DNA from: DALYJJ01 sp031969915
GTDB taxonomy: Bacteria > Acidobacteriota > Terriglobia > Bryobacterales > Bryobacteraceae
Direction: 5' to 3'
Length of the DNA: 50,867 bases
NCBI GenBank assembly: GCA_031969915.1
Contig: DALYJJ010000034.1
Span: forward strand, 1-50,867
Shown: piece after piece, positions 1 through 6,802 of the stretch
Position numbering within the stretch: position 1 is the stretch's first letter
How the letters are laid out: every line of letters begins with the position of its first letter
The notes under the pieces: generated by a model
The model's database searches: none
What the model was told of the DNA's origin: nothing
The model's input: only the letters and a program-made list of their open reading frames with translations
Program-made: the position numbers and the translations under genes

Positions 1-1
1 G

Positions 2-231
2 ACTCGCCTGACTCCTTCCGTTTCCTGCGGATCCATAGGAAGCCCTCGAAGCCATTCGCATCGCCTTCCCACGCCGTTTGTCACGCCCGAGGACACTCTG
101 CTCGCCAAGCTGCGTCGGTTCCGGCTGGGCAGCGAGATCTCCGAGCTGCAGTGGCGCGACATCCGGGGCATCGTCTGCGCTTGCGGGCCGCAAAGCTGGG
201 AGTCGGTGCCCTACTGGAGAAGGCGCTCTAA
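2..231 (+). pseudogene. Remnant of a nucleotidyltransferase-like hypothetical protein
   Basis: One frame (codons from 83) reads TPEDTLLAKLRRFRLG and then ISELQWRDIRGIV, which resembles the C-terminal part of a widespread small hypothetical family with a nucleotidyltransferase-like fold, usually found beside or within toxin-antitoxin style loci. The expected end of such proteins, AAKLGVGALLEKAL followed by TAA at 229-231, is present but in a different frame. The roughly 15 codons that normally join the two parts are missing. I therefore read this as the decayed 3' end of a gene that began before the window, with an internal deletion and frameshift. What precedes position 83 is not recognisable. 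The family name is uncertain; the frame disagreement is seen directly. Confidence 0.35.
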
Positions 232-321
232 GACGTGTAACGTCGTCGTGGCGAGCGGGTCGCTTGCTGCCCACGATTCGAATAATGCCCGCTGTGGATG
301 GCTTGGTATCCTCGTTGGATC

Positions 322-1224
322 ATGAACTGGCCGAATTTCTTGGCTTGCGGTCTCCTTCTGGCCACGAGACTGTCTGCGCAACCTGTAGTGGATCATCACT
401 TGCATCTGCTTCGTTCCATGGCGGGGGCTCCGAAGGGATTCGACAGTGCGGAAGAACTGATTCAGCAGATGGATGAGGCCGGAATTCGGCGTGGTGTGGT
501 GCTTTCCATTGCGTACCGATTCGGAAACCCATTCCGTCCCGCCGTGGAGAATGAGCGGGAGCGGGCGAAAGAAGAGAACGACTGGACCGCGTCGCAAGCC
601 GGACATTACCCGGACCGCCTGGTGGCGTTCTGCGGTGTCAATCCCTTGAAGGACTATGCTCTGCAAGAAATCGACCGTTGCGCTCAGGATCCCAGGTTGC
701 GGCGGGGACTGAAGCTCCACTTCGGCAACTCGGACGTCGAGATGGACAAGCCCGGACATGTTGAGCAAATGCGGCGCGTGTTTGCCGCTGCGAGCCGTCA
801 TAGCATGGCCATCGTGGTACACATTCGCCCGAATATCGACCACGGCCGGCCGTGGGGAGAACGGCAGGCCCGCATTTTTCTGGAAAATGTCCTGCCGGAA
901 GCCAAGGGCATTGTCGTACAGATCGCGCATCTTGCGAGCGCAGGGCCATTTGGGGAAGGGGCTGACAAAGCGCTGAGCGTTTTCGCGGACGCTATTGCCG
1001 CTAAGGATCCGCGAACAGAACTCCTCTATTTCGATGTATCGGCCACCGGGTGGGAATCGATGACGGAGACATTCCAACGGCTGTTGCGAACCATCGGAGT
1101 GGACCGGTTGCTGTATGCGTCGGATGCTCCGCTCGCCGCGGCTTGGAAATCCTTCCGGAAGTTTCCACTCAGTGAGGAAGAGCTCAAGCGGATCGAGAAT
1201 AATGTCGCGCCGTACCTCCGGTAG
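322..1224 (+). CDS. Secreted amidohydrolase-2-type TIM-barrel hydrolase
   Basis: About 300 residues from the start chosen here. The ATG at 322 is preferred over the in-frame ATG at 298 because it begins a clean Sec signal (MNWPNFLACGLLLATRLSAQ) directly before the mature start PVVDHHLHLL. DHHLH is the metal-binding HxH of amidohydrolase-2 proteins on strand 1. Later, VVHIRPN, QIAHLAS and YASDAPLAA supply the further His and Asp expected around a TIM-barrel metal site. The family includes decarboxylases, lactonases and hydrolases, and the substrate cannot be told from sequence. Export suggests action on an extracellular or periplasmic compound. No strong ribosome-binding site is visible, and the gene stands alone on this strand. 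Confidence 0.75.
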   Translation: MNWPNFLACGLLLATRLSAQPVVDHHLHLLRSMAGAPKGFDSAEELIQQMDEAGIRRGVVLSIAYRFGNPFRPAVENERERAKEENDWTASQAGHYPDRLVAFCGVNPLKDYALQEIDRCAQDPRLRRGLKLHFGNSDVEMDKPGHVEQMRRVFAAASRHSMAIVVHIRPNIDHGRPWGERQARIFLENVLPEAKGIVVQIAHLASAGPFGEGADKALSVFADAIAAKDPRTELLYFDVSATGWESMTETFQRLLRTIGVDRLLYASDAPLAAAWKSFRKFPLSEEELKRIENNVAPYLR

Positions 1225-1504
1225 TTTTCGGGTATCTTTTGCGCGACGCTGTTGGCTTGACCCGCAACACAGCCAGCCAAACCGCCGAGCCGCCGAGAAA
1301 GAGCGCGCTTGGCGCCTGAACGACCTCCCGGCATGATGCAAAGTACACTCCCGCCGTTGTGACGTTCTCGCAGGATACGCTAGCTTCGATCATCGCGCCC
1401 CGGCGGGACTGGGGCGACGCAGTCGCCAAGGGGTCCGGTGGTGGGGGTCGGGGCTACGGAGCGGCGTGGGGTCGTGGGGCGGGACGCGGACCGGCCCGGC
1501 CCCC

Positions 1505-2626
1505 CTACGGTTCGCTCTTGCCCGCCAAGGCGCGGGCCACCTGGGGCTCGATCACATCGGCAAACGCCGCCGCCACCTGCCGCGCGCCGGGCGGACGATT
1601 GTGGCAGAAATCCGTGAAGTACTCGGGAGTCTTGGTGACGCGTGGGTTCATGTCCACCCACGCCGATTGATACTCCGCCGCCACTTTCTGCTGGACCGCA
1701 GCCATGGCGTCGAACGTCTTGCGCACACCGGGCACGGTGAGATGCGGAAAGTACCAGTCCATGGAAAAGCACAGGACGCCTTCCATGGCTTCGAGCGAGC
1801 TCCGGTCGGGACCCGTGATCCTCCCCTGCGCGCAGCCGGACGGGATAATCGTCGCTTCGTTGCCGATTACCACCTGCACTCCGGCTTGCTTAGCGAGCGA
1901 AACCAAGCCCCGGAGGTGATTCTCGTAGGCGGATAGCGTCACGGACGAGGGCTGATCGGTCTTGGCCCGGGGGACGGTAGCCGCGCGCGAAAAGCGCCGG
2001 TAGTACCGGTAATTCAACTCCAATAGAAAGTAGCTGGCATTCCGCACGCTTTCCCAGACGCTGGGCCAGGACCGTGCGTTGAGGACGGCATCGGAGAGGT
2101 CTTCCTCTCTCTGGATGGCGATGGCATCGTTCGCCGCGTGGTAGATCACGACCATGTCCGGGTCCATCCAGCGGATGCGGGTGATGAAGTTGATCAGGCT
2201 GGTGCGGGTGGTGTAGCCGGTTACGCCTGCGTTGACGACCTCGATCTTCTCCGTGCGCAGGCGCTTGCGGAGTTCGGCTTCGAGCTGGAAGGGGTAGGTG
2301 TCTTCGGTCGCAGGCAGCCCTTGTGGATAGCCGAAGGTCGTGGAGCCGCCCAGCACGAAGATTCGGTAGACCCCGTCCGGCTTCTTGCGGGAGACAGCCC
2401 GGCCTCGGAAACCCTCGGAATTCACGTCCACCGAGCCGCGGGCGACCGGAGTCGAGGAATCCGGCTTGAGGGTCTGATACAGGTAGGAGTTGGGCCGCAA
2501 GTAGCCTTCTGTGATGATCTTGGGGGTGTAAAACCGGCCGGCGGCAATGCGCAGAAATCCCTCACCGCAGAGGCACGCCAGGATCAGGCTGAGAACGGCG
2601 AGGCCGGCTTTCTTAATCAACTCCAC
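1505..2626 (-). CDS. Membrane-anchored SGNH/GDSL-family hydrolase
   Basis: 373 residues. An N-terminal hydrophobic segment (about residues 7-28) looks like a signal anchor. The SGNH blocks follow: VLGGSTTFGY at 91-100 with Ser95 as the likely nucleophile (GGST in place of GDS), NAGVTGYTT as block II, YHAANDA as block III with the oxyanion Asn, and a C-terminal His in DFCHNRPPGA. These proteins are esterases or acetyltransferase partners acting on lipids or cell-surface polysaccharide; the substrate here is unknown. The 174 bases upstream, to the receiver-like gene, contain no recognisable gene. Confidence 0.75.
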   Translation of the reverse strand: MELIKKAGLAVLSLILACLCGEGFLRIAAGRFYTPKIITEGYLRPNSYLYQTLKPDSSTPVARGSVDVNSEGFRGRAVSRKKPDGVYRIFVLGGSTTFGYPQGLPATEDTYPFQLEAELRKRLRTEKIEVVNAGVTGYTTRTSLINFITRIRWMDPDMVVIYHAANDAIAIQREEDLSDAVLNARSWPSVWESVRNASYFLLELNYRYYRRFSRAATVPRAKTDQPSSVTLSAYENHLRGLVSLAKQAGVQVVIGNEATIIPSGCAQGRITGPDRSSLEAMEGVLCFSMDWYFPHLTVPGVRKTFDAMAAVQQKVAAEYQSAWVDMNPRVTKTPEYFTDFCHNRPPGARQVAAAFADVIEPQVARALAGKSEP

Positions 2627-2800
2627 TGCCCCGGGTCTTTCGGCCTGATCGGTTCACTACGTCGTTGCCATCCCTTCCCCGTCCCCAGATCGCGAGTGGG
2701 GGCCGAGTGCCGCTGACCTGACGATGACCGCCTACGTATCTGTAATCGGACCTTCGATTGTAGCTCCAGGCCGCACCCGATGGGAACGGCTCCGGCAGGC

Positions 2801-3292
2801 TCAGCTCGCTGCCGCCGATGCCGCTCCCTGCAGAGCCGCGTAGGCGGCCGGCTTTCGAAGGGCCGCCGCCATCATCACCACGCGGGTCACTTCGGCGCGG
2901 TCGAACGGCTTCGGAAGCACGTCGTACCCACCGCAGTCGAGCACCTTCGCCCAGAGGAGGTCGTCGGCGTGAGTGGAAACCACGATGAGCGGGGCCTCGC
3001 CTCCCGACCGGTGGATGGTGGCGAGCACGGACTCCCAGGAGCCATCCGGGAGTTCGCCCTCACAGACCACGACGCGACAGGAGGCCAAGCGGGTCAGCGC
3101 GGAGGCCACCGTGGAGTGGTGTTCGATCTTCCAGGTAGGGTGGTGAAAGATGGAGCGAAGCTGCGTCGCGTCCTCGGGCTGAGGAGTGAGGAGCAGGATC
3201 GTAATTCCTTCCGGTAGTGGCGTCCGAACAGGGAGATTTTGCTGGGTGGCTGGCATGCCCGGCTCCTTCGGATCCGCATCCGTCTTCCGCAA
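2801..3292 (-). CDS. Stand-alone receiver-like domain protein with Asp-to-Glu change
   Basis: 163 residues with one CheY-like domain at about 29-145 and no output domain. ILLLTPQPED is strand 1 and the acidic corner, although the usual acidic pair is only partly kept (Glu40, Asp41). The end of strand 3 reads VVVCEGELPDG, which puts Glu78 where the phosphorylated Asp normally sits. PLIVVSTHAD carries the Ser/Thr switch and VLPKPF the conserved Lys128. Glu at this site often mimics the phosphorylated state, so the protein may be constitutively active or act as a docking module; that is inference. It is transcribed divergently from the multiheme cytochrome operon across 303 bases. An internal start at Met13 is possible. 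Confidence 0.7.
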   Translation of the reverse strand: MRKTDADPKEPGMPATQQNLPVRTPLPEGITILLLTPQPEDATQLRSIFHHPTWKIEHHSTVASALTRLASCRVVVCEGELPDGSWESVLATIHRSGGEAPLIVVSTHADDLLWAKVLDCGGYDVLPKPFDRAEVTRVVMMAAALRKPAAYAALQGAASAAAS

Positions 3293-3543
3293 GCCATTCT
3301 TACTGAACGGTCAGAGAGTTTTGGCGGGAGAATCCCACGGAATGGATGTGCACTTCGGGATCCACTTCGGAGAGATTCGGAGATTGAGATCTTTGTGCGC
3401 TTTCACCCATCCCATCGCGGTGATTTCACCCAGGAACCACTGCCGGCGGGTGCTGCCGGGTGCACTGGCAGCCTGTAACACATTGAAAACAATAACCTGC
3501 TGGGCGGCGTTGGATTTGGGCCAGCGCCTGCTTAGCACACTTC

Positions 3544-3566
3544 GATTGTTGTCTTTGGCAACAATC
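3544..3566. promoter_or_regulatory. Perfect 8-bp inverted repeat ahead of the cytochrome operon
   Basis: GATTGTTG and CAACAATC flank a 7-base spacer (TCTTTGG) and end 29 bases before the ATG at 3596. The dyad is AT-richer than its surroundings and sits where an operator or a 5'-leader hairpin would lie. Whether it binds a regulator is inference. Confidence 0.45.
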
Positions 3567-3583
3567 TGCTGACAGTCATTGTT

Positions 3584-3589
3584 AGGAGG
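3584..3589 (+). promoter_or_regulatory. Strong Shine-Dalgarno site for the decaheme cytochrome
   Basis: AGGAGG lies six bases before the ATG at 3596. It is one of the best ribosome-binding sites in the window and fixes the start of the first cytochrome gene. Confidence 0.75.
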
Positions 3590-3595
3590 GTACGA

Positions 3596-5683
3596 ATGCG
3601 GTTTCGCATCAGCCCAATTGCGGTAATACGATGTCTACTGGCGTTCGTTTTGCTGGCGGGAGCGGCCGCTCTCATCAGTGAAACCAAGTCGCCGTTCACC
3701 GAGCGGGATAAGGCCTTTTACGCCGACGAGAACATGGTGAATTTCGTTCGGCCGGGCCTGAACTTCACGATCCTCTCCGCCTCGATCGCAGCGGATGGAA
3801 CCATCCAAGTTCGATACCGGATTACGGATCCGAGGAACCTGCCATTGGACCGCGAAGGGATCACGACGCCCGGAACGGTCGCCACCAGTTTCATCGCAGC
3901 CACAATTCCTCAGGGCCAGACTCAATACGTAGCTTATACAACACGCACCCAGACCAGTCCGATCACCGGCCGTTCGGCCATTCAGGCTGCTGGGCAGAAC
4001 AACGGGACCTTCACGAAGGTCGCCGACGGCGAATACACCTACACGTTCAGCGTGAAGGCGCCGTCGAACATCGACCGGAACGCCGTTCACACCATCGGCC
4101 TGTACGGGTCCCGCAACCTGTCTGAGTTCGACCTTAGCACGAACTACGACGATGCCATCTACTCCTTCATTCCCGCCACGAGCGCCGCGGTAACCGAACT
4201 GCCACGCGACGTCGTGCGGACGGCCACCTGCAACAAGTGCCACGACCAGTTGGCGTTCCACGGCGGCTCGCGCCGCACGATGGAGGTCTGCGTCCTCTGC
4301 CACACGCCGCAGACGGTGGACCCGGATACCGGGAACACGGTGGACATGCCCGTGATGACCCATAAGATCCACATGGGCGCCAACCTGCCGAGCGTGAAGG
4401 CGGGGGGCAAGTACGTGATCATCGGGAACCAGCAGTCCGTGAACGACTATTCGAACATCCGCTTCCCGGCGAGCTTCCTGCTTTCCGGCGAGGATGGCGG
4501 GCTCCGCGACTGCACCACCTGCCACACCGGCGACGCCAAGCAGAAGGACAACTACATCACCAAGGCGAACCGCGAAGCGTGCGGCTCCTGCCACGACCGG
4601 GTGAACTTCGCCACCGGCGAGGGACACGCGAATCTGCCGCAGCCGACCGACAACCGCTGCACCACCTGCCACACGCCGGAGGGCGAGTTGGAGTTCGATA
4701 TCTCCATCCGCGGCGCACACACCATTCCGACCCGCTCCCGGGATCTGCCGGGCGTCGTATGGACGATCGAGAGCGTGACCAACACGGCCGCGGGCCAGCG
4801 GCCCGTCGTGACCTTCACGCAGAAGACCCGCCGCGGCGAAGACATCAGGATGGCCGACATGACGAGGCTCGCCCTGGTGATGTCGGGTCCGACCACCGAC
4901 TACGTCTCGCCGACCACTCGCGGCTACATCTCCGAGGACATCCTCGCGCGAACCACTGACCTCGGCGGCGGCCGCCTCCAGTACACCTTCACCAACGCCA
5001 TACCGGCGGATGCGAAGGGCACCTTCACGGTGGGTCTCGAAGGCTACCGCAACCTGACACTTCTCGCAGGCACCACCAAGCAGCGCACCGTGCGCGATGC
5101 CGGCGACAACGTCACCCGGGACTTCTCGGTGGACGGCACGCCGGTAGCCCGGCGGCGCCAGGTGGTGGCGCTCGACAAGTGCCTGGCCTGCCACCCGCAG
5201 TTCTCTATCCACGGCGGCAATCGTGACCGCATCGACCAATGCGTCCTCTGCCATAACCCGGTGGAGACCGATGCGTCGGCGCGCCCCGCGGCCCAAAGCC
5301 CCGCGGAGAGCATCAACTTCATGACCATGGTCCACCGCATCCACTCGGGCAAGGGCCAGGTGCGGACCTACACCATTTACGGACGGGGCTCGGTCGCCTA
5401 CAACTACAACGACGTCGGCTACCCCGGCCGCCTGGCGAACTGCACCGGCTGCCACATCGGCACCTCCTACCAGGTGCCGCTGCCGGCCACGAACGCACGG
5501 ATCAACGATCCGCGGGGTCTCATTAACCCCATGGGGCCGACGACCGCCGCGTGCACCAGTTGCCACTCCAGCGTCGCCGCCGCGTCGCACGCTTTGACCA
5601 ACACCAGCTCGTTGGGTGAAGCTTGCGCGGCGTGCCACAGCCAGAGTTCGCAATTCTCAGTCACCCGCGTTCACGCCCAGTAA
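3596..5683 (+). CDS. OmcA/MtrC-family decaheme c-type cytochrome
   Basis: 695 residues with exactly ten CXXCH haem sites in two sets of five: Cys212, 232, 306, 329 and 355, then Cys529, 549, 616, 653 and 677. Haem-free, beta-rich stretches (about 45-205 and 365-520) precede each set, giving the four-domain layout of Shewanella OmcA/MtrC, which pass electrons from the cell to minerals, metals or electrodes. The first two sites of each half match closely (FHGGSRRTMEVCVLCH and IHGGNRDRIDQCVLCH), which indicates internal duplication. The N-terminus has a hydrophobic export segment (about 8-27), but its only Cys (13) precedes the hydrophobic core, so there is no lipobox, unlike the Shewanella surface lipoproteins. 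It is first in the cluster. Surface location is inferred from family and neighbours. Confidence 0.9.
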   Translation: MRFRISPIAVIRCLLAFVLLAGAAALISETKSPFTERDKAFYADENMVNFVRPGLNFTILSASIAADGTIQVRYRITDPRNLPLDREGITTPGTVATSFIAATIPQGQTQYVAYTTRTQTSPITGRSAIQAAGQNNGTFTKVADGEYTYTFSVKAPSNIDRNAVHTIGLYGSRNLSEFDLSTNYDDAIYSFIPATSAAVTELPRDVVRTATCNKCHDQLAFHGGSRRTMEVCVLCHTPQTVDPDTGNTVDMPVMTHKIHMGANLPSVKAGGKYVIIGNQQSVNDYSNIRFPASFLLSGEDGGLRDCTTCHTGDAKQKDNYITKANREACGSCHDRVNFATGEGHANLPQPTDNRCTTCHTPEGELEFDISIRGAHTIPTRSRDLPGVVWTIESVTNTAAGQRPVVTFTQKTRRGEDIRMADMTRLALVMSGPTTDYVSPTTRGYISEDILARTTDLGGGRLQYTFTNAIPADAKGTFTVGLEGYRNLTLLAGTTKQRTVRDAGDNVTRDFSVDGTPVARRRQVVALDKCLACHPQFSIHGGNRDRIDQCVLCHNPVETDASARPAAQSPAESINFMTMVHRIHSGKGQVRTYTIYGRGSVAYNYNDVGYPGRLANCTGCHIGTSYQVPLPATNARINDPRGLINPMGPTTAACTSCHSSVAAASHALTNTSSLGEACAACHSQSSQFSVTRVHAQ

Positions 5684-5723
5684 CTGAATACTGGACTTAC
5701 GTGATCGCGAAGACGGAGACGAC

Positions 5724-6794
5724 ATGGACCACTTTGTACCTAGCCCCAACTCTGTCTCTCAGCCGGTGCGCCGGGGACTCCGCTACCTAGCGGGGTCCTC
5801 GGCGCTTGCCGTTTTGTTGGGACTGGCGGCGTTTGCGGGGCCGCAGGAGAAGAAGGAGGCCCCCACGGGCCAGCCGGCTTCCCCCGCGGCCCCGGCGAAC
5901 TACGCCGGCTCGGACACCTGCCAGCCGTGTCACGAGGACATCTTTAAGTCATTTTCAAAGAACCCCCACCACGTCGTTGAGACGAAGGGGAAACGCGGCT
6001 ACCAGGGCAAGGCGTGCGAATCCTGCCATGGCCCGGGGGCCAAACACTCTGAATCGGCGGACGTCAACGACATTGTCGCGTTTACGAGACTCTCCCCCGC
6101 CGCCGCCGACAAGATCTGCCTCGACTGCCACCGCAACCAGCCAACCAACGTCGGCCGCATCTTCGGCGGCCACGCGCGCAACCAGATCGCCTGTACTTCC
6201 TGCCACGGCATTCATAGCGACAAGACCTTCGAGCCGCGCGCGACCCTGGTTCAGCCCGTGCCGTTCACGGAAACCGTGCGCACCCGCGGTTCCCTGCAGG
6301 GGCGCGCGCCGCGCCGCGCGGCGGCGATCAATAACCAGTGCTCCAGTTGCCACAACGCGACCTACGCCGAGTTCCAGCGGCCCCACAAACACCCGCTCAC
6401 CGAGGCCGGCGTCTCGTGCACGGATTGCCACAATCCGCATGGCTCGTTCCTGGCCGCCGATCAGAAGACCTTCGCGGCCAACGAACCGGGGTGCTTCAAG
6501 TGCCATGCGAACTTCCGCGGTCCGTTCGCGTTTGAGCACGCGCCGGTGCGATTCGAAAAATGCACCATCTGCCACGAGCCCCACGGCTCGGCGAACCCCC
6601 GCATGCTGAACCGTCATGAGGTGATGCTCAACTGCCTGGAGTGCCACTCGAACATCGGCGTCCAGTCGCAGCGCGGAACGGTGGGCGGCATTCCGCCGGC
6701 CTTCCACGATCTGCGTTCGCCGCGCTACCGGCAGTGCACGGTTTGCCATCAGAAGATTCACGGCTCGCACGTGAATAAGGACTTCCTGCGATGA
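5724..6794 (+). CDS. DmsE/MtrA-family periplasmic decaheme c-type cytochrome
   Basis: 356 residues. A signal peptide ends near AFAGP (about residue 38), followed by a Pro/Ala-rich linker and ten evenly spread CXXCH sites starting at Cys66, 98, 132, 157, 206, 232, 257, 280, 304 and 338. Number, spacing and the recurring CHxPHG pattern are those of the MtrA/DmsE/PioA group, rod-like decaheme wires that sit inside an outer-membrane barrel and link periplasmic donors to a surface acceptor. A GGAG ribosome-binding site five bases before the ATG supports the start. It lies 40 bases after the OmcA/MtrC-type gene, and its stop overlaps an ATG of the next frame, so the cluster is probably co-transcribed. 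Confidence 0.9.
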   Translation: MDHFVPSPNSVSQPVRRGLRYLAGSSALAVLLGLAAFAGPQEKKEAPTGQPASPAAPANYAGSDTCQPCHEDIFKSFSKNPHHVVETKGKRGYQGKACESCHGPGAKHSESADVNDIVAFTRLSPAAADKICLDCHRNQPTNVGRIFGGHARNQIACTSCHGIHSDKTFEPRATLVQPVPFTETVRTRGSLQGRAPRRAAAINNQCSSCHNATYAEFQRPHKHPLTEAGVSCTDCHNPHGSFLAADQKTFAANEPGCFKCHANFRGPFAFEHAPVRFEKCTICHEPHGSANPRMLNRHEVMLNCLECHSNIGVQSQRGTVGGIPPAFHDLRSPRYRQCTVCHQKIHGSHVNKDFLR

Positions 6795-6802
6795 GGGGCG
6801 CC

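Larger units (their letters stand above)
3293..3595. other. Intergenic region between the receiver gene and the cytochrome operon
   Basis: This 303-base divergent spacer should hold the control regions of both neighbours. The only clear structure is the inverted repeat at 3544-3566 and the strong ribosome-binding site next to the start at 3596. A minus-strand open frame at 3311-3538 (75 codons) has no recognisable domain and is not called. No convincing -35/-10 pair was found. Confidence 0.5.

Noticed and set aside
1225..1504. Possible small gene or RNA in the gap between the amidohydrolase and the SGNH hydrolase
   Set aside because: No open frame with a recognisable product, no tRNA cloverleaf and no strong hairpin were seen.
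3311..3538. 75-codon minus-strand frame in the cytochrome-operon control region
   Set aside because: No known domain, no clear ribosome-binding site, and it fills the only control region of two divergent genes.
3635..5653. A 672-codon open frame on the minus strand opposite the OmcA/MtrC-type gene
   Set aside because: It is antisense to a gene with ten haem motifs and a perfect ribosome-binding site, its product is Arg/Gly/Val-rich low complexity with no domain, and such frames are expected in GC-rich DNA.
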